From the NCBI GenBank assembly GCA_030524055.1, contig JAUNHH010000002.1, forward strand, positions 125,186 to 189,185: a DNA stretch of 64,000 bases. The letters run 5' to 3'. Made by a program: the position numbers and the translations under genes. This stretch comes from Actinomycetaceae bacterium (GTDB lineage Bacteria > Actinomycetota > Actinomycetes > Actinomycetales > Actinomycetaceae). Shown piece after piece: positions 27,956 to 37,394 of this stretch; positions within the stretch are counted from its first letter, which is position 1; the number at the start of each line of letters is the position of its first letter. The notes below the pieces were generated by a model. That model was not told where the DNA came from, searched no databases, and saw only the letters and a list, made by a program, of their open reading frames with translations.

Positions 27956-30542
27956 GACGCCTGGAATTATCGAGGTCATTAAAGAGACGCGAAGCCTGGA
28001 AGAGTTTCTCGACTATCTCAATACCCTTCCTGATAAACAGAGGGCCTGGTGGCGGAAGGAATTCATCGCCTCACAAAAGGAATGGCTAATGCTCTGTGAA
28101 TCCAGCAATTGGATTCACTTCCGTCGAACCTTCTTCGAGGACAAGAAAGAACTCCATTCGAGCTTAATGTACGCGCAGCAAAGTAAATTTGCTCGCTACC
28201 TCATGGCAATGGGGATTGTCTTCGACCTTCCCCCAGCGCATGTTGCCAGGATGTGGAATGTTGGAAACCTGTGGAGGGTTGAAGGTAAAGGGCAAATTTC
28301 TCTCTTTGTTGACCTTATCGCTCAACGCGGTAATGAATGGGTAGAAAAGTTTATTCCTGCGCTGATAAAGGTGCGTGGTATCGCAGATTTAGCGCACCTT
28401 CTTACCGTTCCCCTCATTGAGGCGACCCACGCACCTATGCCCGTCCACGACCGCTATCTTCGCGCATGGATGACCCGTGCAGACAATATTCCCCGCCCGG
28501 GTCAACGGTGGGAAGAACATTTCCTAGCGGTGTGCCGGACCTCCCGGGGCTTTAATCAGCCAATCTATTTGCGTGACGAACGGCAGGGAAAAATCGCCCA
28601 GGCGCTCGCTGAAATGCGGAAAATAGAGCCACTAAATGATGCCGCGTTATTTGACGGATTACTGAGCGTTATTGATCGTGGAGAGGTGCTTTCAGCTCAA
28701 AAACATGCCCTATGGTGGATGGACGTCCTACAGATTACGTCGCTCATCCACTCCAACCGCGATCGTGTCCTTGCCGCTTTATTCCAAGCAGAACGCCCAA
28801 TAGTCAAAACCCTGATCACCCAGTTGCTTGCTGAGAAGACCAGCGATGCTGAACTTGAACGCATCGCCGAAGTCGTTCTGGCTGGCAAAGATAAGGGCCT
28901 GAAACGCGATATTCTGCGCCAACTCAAACAGCGCCCAAAACTCAGCGTAACCGTGACGAGCCTGGTGCAGGACATTGCCGCAGGCAGCGACATTGCGTCC
29001 GGAAAACTTGCCACACAGCTCCTTAGCCAGTGGGGAGAAAACGCTACGATAGAGAGCGCTGTTAACGGGCTATGGCAGGAACCCCAGATGCCTGAGGCGG
29101 AACCTTTCGCCGCCGAGCACCTTCTCGACGACGTGACATTTGAGACTCTCATTGCAGACCTCTACAACCAACCGCTAACTGCTGACATGGTTGAGCGCAC
29201 GCTGATGCACTGCGTGGCGATAGCTCACCATAGGGGAGTGGATGACCTGATCAACCGCCTGTCAGGATTCCACGAGAAATACACTCCTTCTCAGCGGTGG
29301 CACCTCCCCGGTAAACATCTGCACGGAAAGTGGCACCATTTCCTTGGCCCACTTATCGAAGGACTTGCCACCGGGGACATTCGCCCAGGAGAAAGGCCAG
29401 AGCAAACAATAATCGGACAAGGACCCCTTCAACTATTGGCGGCCCTTCGCTGCCAAGATATTATCTGCCGCCTCGGGGAAATTCCCTGCCTATTATCTAC
29501 CCCATCAAATACGCGATACGCAATTACCTGGGATGATTTCTGTGCGCGCTTGGCACTCTATGCGCAAGAAAATGTGCCAGTGGAGCCCACTGATCTTGCC
29601 ATTGCTCTCAGCCGAATTGCCGCGGACCAGATTGGTGATCTTACCATATCCAACGTAACGATCCGTGATTGTGACATCGCTATTCACGACGTCATTACCG
29701 CTAGAGCCGCGAATACTATTCCCCCGGCGCATCTCGGTTTTAATCGCGTCGTATTACAGCATTGGTCACCTCATCGTTTTATCGTGAGTGGGGATGAACC
29801 GACGTGGCATTCAATGCTCGGGGTAGAGTCACCGTGGACCCATCCCTATTCCATTTCTCAGTCAGTGTGGAAAAGGCACGACGTTGAATTTCTCCCCTCA
29901 ATATGGGATCAGACAGGCAAAGGCGTACTTGTTGACGACAATAATAGTGCGACCCTAAAACTCCTCCCTGGATATAGTGCACGCCCCGCCCTCGTATGCC
30001 TGCATGATTTTGTTTTTTCTACAGACAGTGAGGGTGTAGATGCACTGATTTCTCATCTGGACACGATGCAACGGTGTTTACCCATTACGGCCTTTGCAGT
30101 GGTTGCTGCAGTCGGGAAATGCCGCCCAGTAGACAATGAAAAAATTGCAGCGGCGCTCTTTGATGCGTGGAATTACGGCACAATTGATCCTAAAGATTTT
30201 GCCCAGGGATGGGCCACATCCTACTGGGACGATAATGACGCCCAGAGTCAGCCGCCTTTTGAACGCAAACCGCTTAAACTCGTCCCATTCCTTTCATTAA
30301 TTGCCGAGGGCGGGGGCCTCGCTTTGGCGTGGCCCTTCCTTGTCACAATGGCCGAAGACTTAGCCGGACAGGATAAACCACCTGCAACAACAGGTGCCGT
30401 TCTTGAGTTGGTCCTCCAGTACCTGCCTGAAGTGCGCGCAGCAGGATTCGCGGTTGATTTGCCCGCGACCTGCGCCCTCGCCAATAGAAAAGGCAAAACC
30501 AAAGCAATAACGGTTGCCCAGCGCATAGTTGAGGCAATGTGA
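27948..30542 (+). CDS. Large helical-repeat protein, DUF6493-like, tandem copy 3
   Basis: An 864-aa protein. The frame is open to 27795 inside copy 2, but GGAGGG at 27937-27942 and the same ATGAGTGA overlap as before place the start at ATG 27948 (MSETPGIIEV). Shared blocks: FLDYLNTLPDKQRAWW, GLWQEP, CRLGEIPCLLSTPS, WHSMLGVESPWTHPYS, AEGGGLALAWPFLVTMAEDL and ALANRKGKTKAITVAQ. Copies of the window-wide word lie at 29984 (RPALV) and 30304 (AEGGG). The last ~100 bases are nearly identical to copy 4. Confidence 0.65.
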   Translation: MSETPGIIEVIKETRSLEEFLDYLNTLPDKQRAWWRKEFIASQKEWLMLCESSNWIHFRRTFFEDKKELHSSLMYAQQSKFARYLMAMGIVFDLPPAHVARMWNVGNLWRVEGKGQISLFVDLIAQRGNEWVEKFIPALIKVRGIADLAHLLTVPLIEATHAPMPVHDRYLRAWMTRADNIPRPGQRWEEHFLAVCRTSRGFNQPIYLRDERQGKIAQALAEMRKIEPLNDAALFDGLLSVIDRGEVLSAQKHALWWMDVLQITSLIHSNRDRVLAALFQAERPIVKTLITQLLAEKTSDAELERIAEVVLAGKDKGLKRDILRQLKQRPKLSVTVTSLVQDIAAGSDIASGKLATQLLSQWGENATIESAVNGLWQEPQMPEAEPFAAEHLLDDVTFETLIADLYNQPLTADMVERTLMHCVAIAHHRGVDDLINRLSGFHEKYTPSQRWHLPGKHLHGKWHHFLGPLIEGLATGDIRPGERPEQTIIGQGPLQLLAALRCQDIICRLGEIPCLLSTPSNTRYAITWDDFCARLALYAQENVPVEPTDLAIALSRIAADQIGDLTISNVTIRDCDIAIHDVITARAANTIPPAHLGFNRVVLQHWSPHRFIVSGDEPTWHSMLGVESPWTHPYSISQSVWKRHDVEFLPSIWDQTGKGVLVDDNNSATLKLLPGYSARPALVCLHDFVFSTDSEGVDALISHLDTMQRCLPITAFAVVAAVGKCRPVDNEKIAAALFDAWNYGTIDPKDFAQGWATSYWDDNDAQSQPPFERKPLKLVPFLSLIAEGGGLALAWPFLVTMAEDLAGQDKPPATTGAVLELVLQYLPEVRAAGFAVDLPATCALANRKGKTKAITVAQRIVEAM

Positions 30543-32293
30543 TAGTCGATATTCCGCGTGCTATTTCACGACTAGGCACGCCCCAAGATGTTATTTCCCA
30601 CGTTCATTCTTTAGGGCCAGAAGAACGTGCTCAATGGCAAAAAGAAGTGAAGCGGAGCCTGAAAATCTGGGAGCAGATTACCCAGGCAAATGGAAATAGC
30701 CCTGAGATTCCCGCCGAAGAAGGCTATCTTGCTCAACCACATACACGGACAATGGGCTTTCGGCAGGTCCTCTCAACCCGGCTATTTCTTGTGGCACTCG
30801 CCTTAGAGGTGTCTCCGACAACCGCTATCCGCCTCTACCCCACGAATATTGGGGCGTATGTGGAGTCTAAAGGCGCCCTCGATGATCTTATTCAGTTAAT
30901 TGCCTCTCAAGGGTATTCCTGGGTGGATACATTTATCGCTGGCATTCTCGGGACTCGAACCAGAGCGCGGAATGCCCACTTCCTCATTGCGCCGCTGATT
31001 GCCTATTGTGACCGACCGGTACCTGATAATCCGCCGTATATCCAAGGGTGGGCTGGTCGAATACCTGATCCGAATACAAAATGGGAACAACACTTCCACG
31101 CTGCATGCGCATTGCCTGGAGCATTTGCCTTTAATCCGCCAGATAAACAGCGCTATATCAACGACATACGCGAGGGAATAACGAGACTGCGGCAGGTTGA
31201 AGTAACGAATGACTACGCACTATGTGACAGCGCCCTATCCATTATTGAACGCGGTGAACGCCCATCCGCGCAGCGGCAAGCACTCTATTGGATTAAGGGA
31301 CTAGGGCTAGAGGGTTGTGCTTTCCAATACCAGCAGCGTTTATTCACCATTCTTCCCCTTGTTGATATCCACGTATTCCGGTGGATTGTCGCATTATTTC
31401 CTGACATTACAGGTGCTGACCTAACGGCACTCATTATTGAGGCTTTCACTCGGAAAGAAAAGTCCTTAGCGCAATCAATGCTCGCACGTATTACTGACGC
31501 TGAGATTACGGGCGACCTTATTGCCCTTCTTCGTGACATCGCACGCTCGCACGAACCCACATGGAGAGAATGTGCTCAACACGCACTCCAGAGCCTTGGG
31601 CAGGCAATACCAGACGAGCCCGATCATCGTTGCGGACTCTGGCGCGCACCATCGCAATTATCCAAGCCGCTACCTCCAATAAATACTGACGCGGATCTTC
31701 ACTCCCTCTTTCCCTACAGCACACATCTAGACCCGCTGTCTCTTCTTCGCGATAGCGTCATCAATATCTACGCCCGCGAATATCAGGAAACACGGCAACC
31801 ATTGAATGCTGTATTCGCGACCAAAGCACTGCAGTATGCCTGTCATCGTTCACGTGCTGATCGCGAGAATATCGCCATTGTGCTGCTGGAAGCCTGGGAT
31901 GCTGGCCGCCTCCATTCCAATACATTGCTTGAAGCGTGGACTGGCCCATGGTGGCAGAAGATCGCTGACGTCGTTGAGAGTCTGGAGGCCACACAACGCT
32001 CTGCCAATAAAGTGGCCTCCCTTGCCACCATTATCGCTGAGGGTGGGGGACTGGCATTGGTGTGGCCATTACTAGCGTATTTGGCGGAAGAAGTCGCGAC
32101 AAATGGCGGACCCGGGACTTCCACCGTATTGGAGATCGTCCTGCGCTACCTGCCTGAAGTGCGCGCTGCAGGAGTCGCGGTTGATTTGCCCGCGACAGTC
32201 GCCCTCGCCAATAGAAAAGGCAAAACCAAAGCAATTCTGACTGCCAGACAGATCGTCGCCGAAATGGAGAAGTACGATGGAAGCGTCAATTGA
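30539..32293 (+). CDS. DUF6493-like tandem copy 4, internally shortened
   Basis: 584 aa, about 280-350 residues shorter than its siblings. N-terminal (VISHVHSLGPEERAQW) and C-terminal (AEGGGLALVWPLLAYLAEEV, ALANRKGKTKAILTAR) blocks are intact. The central block containing RLGEIPCLLSTPS and ESPWTHPYS is missing: the frame runs from CGLWRAPS almost directly to the LLEAWDAGRLHSNTLLEAW region. This reads as a clean in-frame internal deletion, not a pseudogene. It starts at GTG overlapping the copy 3 stop (GTGA). Confidence 0.65.
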   Translation: MIVDIPRAISRLGTPQDVISHVHSLGPEERAQWQKEVKRSLKIWEQITQANGNSPEIPAEEGYLAQPHTRTMGFRQVLSTRLFLVALALEVSPTTAIRLYPTNIGAYVESKGALDDLIQLIASQGYSWVDTFIAGILGTRTRARNAHFLIAPLIAYCDRPVPDNPPYIQGWAGRIPDPNTKWEQHFHAACALPGAFAFNPPDKQRYINDIREGITRLRQVEVTNDYALCDSALSIIERGERPSAQRQALYWIKGLGLEGCAFQYQQRLFTILPLVDIHVFRWIVALFPDITGADLTALIIEAFTRKEKSLAQSMLARITDAEITGDLIALLRDIARSHEPTWRECAQHALQSLGQAIPDEPDHRCGLWRAPSQLSKPLPPINTDADLHSLFPYSTHLDPLSLLRDSVINIYAREYQETRQPLNAVFATKALQYACHRSRADRENIAIVLLEAWDAGRLHSNTLLEAWTGPWWQKIADVVESLEATQRSANKVASLATIIAEGGGLALVWPLLAYLAEEVATNGGPGTSTVLEIVLRYLPEVRAAGVAVDLPATVALANRKGKTKAILTARQIVAEMEKYDGSVN

Positions 32294-35069
32294 TATTGCA
32301 GCGCTTATCGCCGAGTATGACAATGATCAGCAGATTATTGATCGCATTAGGTCAATGGATGCTGAGGAAAGAAAAGCCTGGCAAAAAGCCGCAATACAGT
32401 CCTTGACGCTATGGGGTCATGCCCTTGATTGTTTCCCGCGCGTGGAATATGTGTTCACTGAAAAAGATGGCTATCTTGGAACCGGTCCGTGGAAATATCA
32501 ATGGCAAAGGGCTGACTTCGCCTTTCGGTTAATTCTTGTTGCCCTCCTCCTGGATCTCTCTCCGCAGCAAGTAGGCGCACTATACGCCAAATATTTTGTG
32601 GTCCACCTTGAGAGGGATGAGATTATTGAGACGCAATCTGCATTGGTTGATTGCATCGTCGACAAAGGGAAGGAATGGGCGGAAAAATTCATTTCCTCCT
32701 TCCTTAGGAAGGCGCGGCGAAATGATAGGCTCTGCCTTATTATTCTCTCGCTAAATGAACGCTTAGATCTGCCTGTTGCCCATAATCGGCATTATCTTCA
32801 GAGTTGGTTTACTGACCGCTTGAATATGATGAGCGGATGGGGGAGGGCGCCGCAGTCATCGCTCGTTGGCCAGAAATGGGAAGAACATTTTCTTGCCTTC
32901 TCCGAACGTCCGAATGCCCACAATGACCCGACCTATATTTCAAATGACTTCACCCTGGAAGTGATGAAGCGAAGGGTTGCCGAATTAGACCAGGAAGAAC
33001 CTCTGGACAAAAATGCCCTATTCTCTAACCTGATCCAGATTATTGAGCGGCCTGATGCTCTTCAGGCCCAAAAGAATGCTCTGTGGTGGATGGAAATTTT
33101 AGGTGTATTCACCGAAATTCGAGCGCTGGCTAACCCTTCTGCAGTAGAGAAACCCACCCTCAATGAAGAGCATGCGTACCGCCTTTACTTTGCACTGCTT
33201 CAGACTATCGAGCGCGCTTCCCCACCGGGACTGCAAAAAGAAGCCGCCCAACACCTGGAAACTCTAGGCCTGTTACATTATGTCCAGGACAATCGGCGCA
33301 GGATTATCGACGCTCTTCCGCTAACTCACTCAAATGTGCTTAAAACTCTCCTCGCTGCTTTATTCTCCGAAAAAACCAGCGAGGAGGAACTCTATGCGAT
33401 TGCTAATGCGGTTCTGCCGCGAAAAGAAAAGGGCATTAAACGCGATATTCTCAGGCGCCTAGAACGCTATTCCGCCCCGCCCCATGACATTGTCGAGATG
33501 GTTTTGGCCATTGCTCAGACTGGCGATGTAACCACTAGTAAGATGGCAGGCCAACTCCTCAAACGGTGGGGAATCTCCGCTGAAGAAACCCCTCAGATCA
33601 ATGGTTTGTGGAATCTGCCGTCGAAGCCTGAAAGTGCGGCCTTTCTTGCTCCCGATGCACTCATTCTCGACGACTGTGACCTGGAGGAAGCATTTGCGCA
33701 CCTGAATAACGCGCGGCACATTTCAGCAGATTACCTTGAATGCTTCCTTGCTCAAGTAGTAGCCACTGCTCATAAAAAAGGGCCCACCATCATTGCTCGC
33801 GCTGTGCAGCGTTTAGGTAACCCGAGCCTTGCCTACTACGTACCCAGAATATTTGCGTTACTTGGGCGCGGAATAATTCCCGGGACCCCAATTCCTCCCG
33901 TGACTTCTCACAGTGGGCCACTCTTTTTCTTTGACGCTCAGCGGCTCCGTGACATTCTGTACCGCCTTGGGGAGTTGCCATGCCTACTGTCTACTCCGTC
34001 CACCGAACATTTCCGAATCTCCACAGATGATTTCGCTGATCGCCTTAGGCAGTACGATCGTGCACAGATCGCAGTAGAGCCAACAGATATTGCTATAGCA
34101 CTTGGGCGCATGACTACTTCTGAAGCAGAGAATCTCATGGTGCCGCCGGTGCCTATACGAGGCTGCGACCTCACTGCGACTGAGGTGGTGGAGATCTGGA
34201 GAAATACGCAGATTGAGCCTGCGGAATTGAGCTATTTTCCACCAGAGAGAAAGTGGGAACCAGACGAAGGCACCCTCAAAGTCACAGGGCAGTCTCCCCG
34301 CTGGCTTTCCCTACTCGGTGTGGACTCTGCCTACACGCGCCCGTGTGTCCTAGAAAAACGTGCATGGAAATGGGGAGATAATGACCGGCTTCCCCCGGTT
34401 TGGTCATGCAAAGAGCGGCCAACTGACTACGTAGGTGATCCGCCATCTGTTCTCTCGCTCTTCCCCTCATTACAGGGGAGGTCCGTCTTCGCTGCCCTGA
34501 GGGAACTAATCTGGCATGCTCCGGGATCATCCCTGCCTTATATTGAAGTAATCCTGCACACCGCCCCGCGCGTCCAAAGCTCAACGGCAGCATTGTGTTT
34601 GCTGGCACTATCCACTTATCCGCCAAAGCATAGGGATGTTCTTATTCCGCTGCTTTTCGACTCCTGGGACCGGGGTTGTCTGAGTGGAGAGGACCTTATT
34701 GACGGGTGGCAGGATCCACTGTGGGACTCCCTAGGACAGCAAGGTGACAGTCCTTTTAAGCGCAGCCCCACTCGAGTAGCCACAGCGCTTGACACCATTG
34801 CTGAAGCGGGCGGCTTAGCGCTGTCCTGGCCTTTGCTCACTCATCTAGCGGAAGAAGTGGCAACGCACCAAAAAATACCAGCCTTTGGCGCTAAAATCCT
34901 CGACACCGTCCTGCGCTACCTGCCTGAAGTGCGCGCAGCAGGCGTTGAGGTCAATCTTCCTGCGACCTGCGCCCTCGCCAATAGAAAAGGAAAAACGCAG
35001 GCGATCCTCACCGCCAAAAAGATCGCGGAAAAAATCGCCAGCCATGGGGAACCCCGCCCTCGTCAATAG
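32277..35069 (+). CDS. Large helical-repeat protein, DUF6493-like, tandem copy 5
   Basis: A 930-aa protein, the longest copy. The extra length comes partly from a duplicated helical segment: NALFSNLIQIIERPDALQAQ near residue 245 and a second version, RLYFALLQTIERASPPGLQK, near residue 310. Shared blocks follow: GLWNLPS, YRLGELPCLLSTPS, WLSLLGVDSAYTRP and ALANRKGKTQAILTAKK. EGGG is altered to EAGG here. It starts 17 bases before the copy 4 stop. Its last codons, PRPRQ-stop, are encoded by one arm of the operon terminator. Confidence 0.65.
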   Translation: MEASIDIAALIAEYDNDQQIIDRIRSMDAEERKAWQKAAIQSLTLWGHALDCFPRVEYVFTEKDGYLGTGPWKYQWQRADFAFRLILVALLLDLSPQQVGALYAKYFVVHLERDEIIETQSALVDCIVDKGKEWAEKFISSFLRKARRNDRLCLIILSLNERLDLPVAHNRHYLQSWFTDRLNMMSGWGRAPQSSLVGQKWEEHFLAFSERPNAHNDPTYISNDFTLEVMKRRVAELDQEEPLDKNALFSNLIQIIERPDALQAQKNALWWMEILGVFTEIRALANPSAVEKPTLNEEHAYRLYFALLQTIERASPPGLQKEAAQHLETLGLLHYVQDNRRRIIDALPLTHSNVLKTLLAALFSEKTSEEELYAIANAVLPRKEKGIKRDILRRLERYSAPPHDIVEMVLAIAQTGDVTTSKMAGQLLKRWGISAEETPQINGLWNLPSKPESAAFLAPDALILDDCDLEEAFAHLNNARHISADYLECFLAQVVATAHKKGPTIIARAVQRLGNPSLAYYVPRIFALLGRGIIPGTPIPPVTSHSGPLFFFDAQRLRDILYRLGELPCLLSTPSTEHFRISTDDFADRLRQYDRAQIAVEPTDIAIALGRMTTSEAENLMVPPVPIRGCDLTATEVVEIWRNTQIEPAELSYFPPERKWEPDEGTLKVTGQSPRWLSLLGVDSAYTRPCVLEKRAWKWGDNDRLPPVWSCKERPTDYVGDPPSVLSLFPSLQGRSVFAALRELIWHAPGSSLPYIEVILHTAPRVQSSTAALCLLALSTYPPKHRDVLIPLLFDSWDRGCLSGEDLIDGWQDPLWDSLGQQGDSPFKRSPTRVATALDTIAEAGGLALSWPLLTHLAEEVATHQKIPAFGAKILDTVLRYLPEVRAAGVEVNLPATCALANRKGKTQAILTAKKIAEKIASHGEPRPRQ

Positions 35070-35086
35070 AAAAAACGAGGGCGGGG
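35052..35086 (+). terminator. Bidirectional terminator overlapping the 3' end of copy 5
   Basis: CCCCGCCCTCGT (35052-35063) and ACGAGGGCGGGG (35075-35086) form a perfect 12-bp stem with the loop CAATAGAAAAA. The left arm is coding (PRPR) and the loop contains the stop codon. It separates the SWIM operon from the convergent beta-lactamase-fold gene. Confidence 0.8.
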
Positions 35087-35110
35087 CACCGGTGTCATCT
35101 GCCTCCTTAT

Positions 35111-37102
35111 TTAGTAGGTGATGTCTGGGCTCAGGGTATTGGTAGTAATCGCGACCCATGCCAGGAGTGTCAGACCAATGACGAGGGCAATGGAGACGAT
35201 GATTCGTGGCCACCCGCGTCGCTGACGCACCGCGCCTACCAGATCCCAGATGGCAGGGATCAGTGCCAAGACGGCAAGGAGTTGGCCTGCCTGAGCTAGA
35301 CGGATCCACCAATCAGGAGGATTGATTGCCGCGGGTGAAGAGAAGATATACCCCATAATCTGCATCCATATGTATGGCATTGCCAGGGCAAGAGCACCAC
35401 CAATGCGGGAAATGCGGCCTGGCCACGGCAGTGATGTTGGCCTGTTTTCTCCGCGGTGACGGGCAAGGCCCGAACGGATTCCGCCGAAAACCCATAGTGC
35501 GAAGACTGCACCAATAAGTACTTGTCCTGCAGTCGATAACGGGCCAATGAAGCCACGCAATGGCGATTGCGGGAGAAGAGTCATAATCCCCATTTGATTA
35601 AGTCGTGGCGATCCGGTGGAACGATCAGCACTGAGGTAGTGGTCGCCACCTACTGCACGCCACACATAGGGTTTGACCTCAACGAATTCAGATGCTTGTC
35701 CGCCCGCTGCTATGACAAGGTTGCCGTTAGGAGCGGCCGATACAGTGACTGCTTGGGCGGCATGTATCGAAGTAAAGAAGGTCGAGTGCAAAGCACGCGA
35801 ACTTTCGTAAGTGCCAGAAACTTCCTGCACGTGCTGGGCACGTTCCTCACTGCTGATCTCTAACTCGGTGCTGACATCGGTGAGATATTGATCAGCGAAA
35901 CGCTCAAGAAAATCATCGCGGATATCACTAGTGCCCGTGCCTGTGGAGTTTACGGAGACAAATACGCCAATACCCTGTTCAGGGTAGGTCTCGTACCATG
36001 AATGAAATAGGCCGGTGTCCCCACCGTGGCCTGCTGTTTTATGGCCATTACGTTCTCCAAGCATGTAGCCGAGGCCAACTCTTTCACCTTCTTGCATTCC
36101 GCCGAGTTTCTCGTTGGGGGCTGCACTCCACATTTGTTCCCATGATTGAGGCGTAAGGATTCGTGGGTCGCGAGTGATATGCGCATTCATAAAGGTCGCG
36201 AAATCTTCTGCTGAACTGGTCAGTGACCCAGCAGGCTGAGGAGCAACTTCAAAAGCGCCAGCTGACTGGGTGGAATCCGTATATCCTTGGGAGAGTCGCC
36301 ACTTTAGGTGTTCGGGTACGGGCTGTTCATAGGTGGTGGAATCCATACCCAACGGATCAAAAATCTGCGTCTTCACATAGTCTTCAAAGCGCTGGCCGCT
36401 GACCTTTTGGACAATCAACCCCAAGGCATTCATCCCGTAATTTGAGTAAGCAGGAGTTGTGCCCGGCTCATATACCTGCTCGGGAGGCTCGGTCATTACC
36501 CCCACTTCCAAATCGAAGGATTCTTTACCTGTCCCTTCGCCCTTGTGTTCTTCAAAGCCGGCGGTGTGGGTGAGGAGATGCCGGACAGTAATGGGGCTGT
36601 CGAAACGGCGTTGAATGGGTATGTCAATGTAGGTATTAATGTCGGCGTCGAGGTCGATTTTGCCGTCTTCAACCAGCTGCATCACGGCGATGGAGGTGGG
36701 GATTTTCGAGATGGACGCGACCCTAAAGAGGGTTTCCTCAGGGTCTACTGCTTTTGCCTCGCCGCTTCCTCCCTTGCCGGTGTCTGCGTAGCCAAATCCG
36801 CGCGTAGTGAGCACTTGTCCGTCTTTGACTACGGCAACAGTTGCCCCTGCGATTTTTTGCGACTCTAAAGCGGCGGGCATATACCCATCAAGCCAGGTAT
36901 TGACATTATCGGCGGTGAGATTACGCACCGGGGACGCGCTTTGTGCTCCAGCACTTTGGCTCTCGCTGCTGTGCCCTCCACTTGGCGGGCTACTACTAAT
37001 TGGCGGGGCAGAAGCGTTTGGAGTTCCTCCTGCACAGGCTGACAGCATCAGTGTTGCGCCAATAATTGCGGCCATACACGACCGCCGTATCGTCCTTGTC
37101 AT
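35111..37102 (-). CDS. Serine beta-lactamase-fold hydrolase with lipoprotein signal and C-terminal membrane domain
   Basis: A 663-aa protein. The start at ATG 37102 is set by AGGAG (complement of 37108-37112); the frame is open ten codons further. A signal peptide ends in a lipobox, MLSAC (Cys23), followed by a Ser/Gly/Pro linker. The class C beta-lactamase/DD-peptidase domain has S-x-x-K as SISK (Ser130, Lys133), Y-x-N as YSN in PAYSNYGMN, and HGG in AGHGGDTGLFHSW. Four hydrophobic helices make up the last ~170 residues. Members act on peptides or cell-wall substrates outside the membrane; resistance cannot be inferred. Confidence 0.88.
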   Translation of the reverse strand: MTRTIRRSCMAAIIGATLMLSACAGGTPNASAPPISSSPPSGGHSSESQSAGAQSASPVRNLTADNVNTWLDGYMPAALESQKIAGATVAVVKDGQVLTTRGFGYADTGKGGSGEAKAVDPEETLFRVASISKIPTSIAVMQLVEDGKIDLDADINTYIDIPIQRRFDSPITVRHLLTHTAGFEEHKGEGTGKESFDLEVGVMTEPPEQVYEPGTTPAYSNYGMNALGLIVQKVSGQRFEDYVKTQIFDPLGMDSTTYEQPVPEHLKWRLSQGYTDSTQSAGAFEVAPQPAGSLTSSAEDFATFMNAHITRDPRILTPQSWEQMWSAAPNEKLGGMQEGERVGLGYMLGERNGHKTAGHGGDTGLFHSWYETYPEQGIGVFVSVNSTGTGTSDIRDDFLERFADQYLTDVSTELEISSEERAQHVQEVSGTYESSRALHSTFFTSIHAAQAVTVSAAPNGNLVIAAGGQASEFVEVKPYVWRAVGGDHYLSADRSTGSPRLNQMGIMTLLPQSPLRGFIGPLSTAGQVLIGAVFALWVFGGIRSGLARHRGENRPTSLPWPGRISRIGGALALAMPYIWMQIMGYIFSSPAAINPPDWWIRLAQAGQLLAVLALIPAIWDLVGAVRQRRGWPRIIVSIALVIGLTLLAWVAITTNTLSPDITY

Positions 37103-37330
37103 CACAACTCCTGAGATTGATATGCGTTTCACTAGGGCATCTCAATCATTGGAAAAATTGCGTAGACCCACATCGTCCCTGGGATGTATCTCTAGCCCTC
37201 ATTTATTCCTGAGGCAGCACTACATCGCCAGGAGTAGGTTCCCCTGATGTGATCCCTAGGTTGTAGCGCACAAAGATCTCAGGGGTGACTGGGGTGAGGA
37301 GAATAGGAGTAAGGGTGAATGGTTAGCGCC

Positions 37331-37342
37331 CTCCGCCCTCGT
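37331..37342 (-). repeat. Single copy of the word between the beta-lactamase-fold and LysR genes
   Basis: CTCCGCCCTCGT, unpaired, lies in the 292-base gap 37103-37394. I saw no other feature in that gap except a probable promoter region for the leftward gene. Confidence 0.75.
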
Positions 37343-37394
37343 ACAGTGGCAAAGACAATCGCCAGCGGTGCTGACCGCCAAATAGGCGCCCTAC

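Noticed and set aside
25100-30318. Word copies at the AEGGG codons of tandem copies 1-3
   Set aside because: They match the core, but the peptide EGGG is conserved in the family and by itself yields GAGGGCGG-like DNA. Copies 4 and 5 lack the core. I count them but give them little weight as evidence for selection on DNA.
30470-30500. Resemblance of the ALANRKGK codons (GCGCCCTCGCCAATAGAAAA) to the extended word
   Set aside because: Only part of the core matches and the peptide is conserved in all five tandem proteins; likely coincidence.
16980-35069. Prophage or integrative element
   Set aside because: No integrase, transposase, portal, terminase or plasmid gene was seen and no flanking tRNA or attachment repeat, so I call it an accessory island of unknown mobility.
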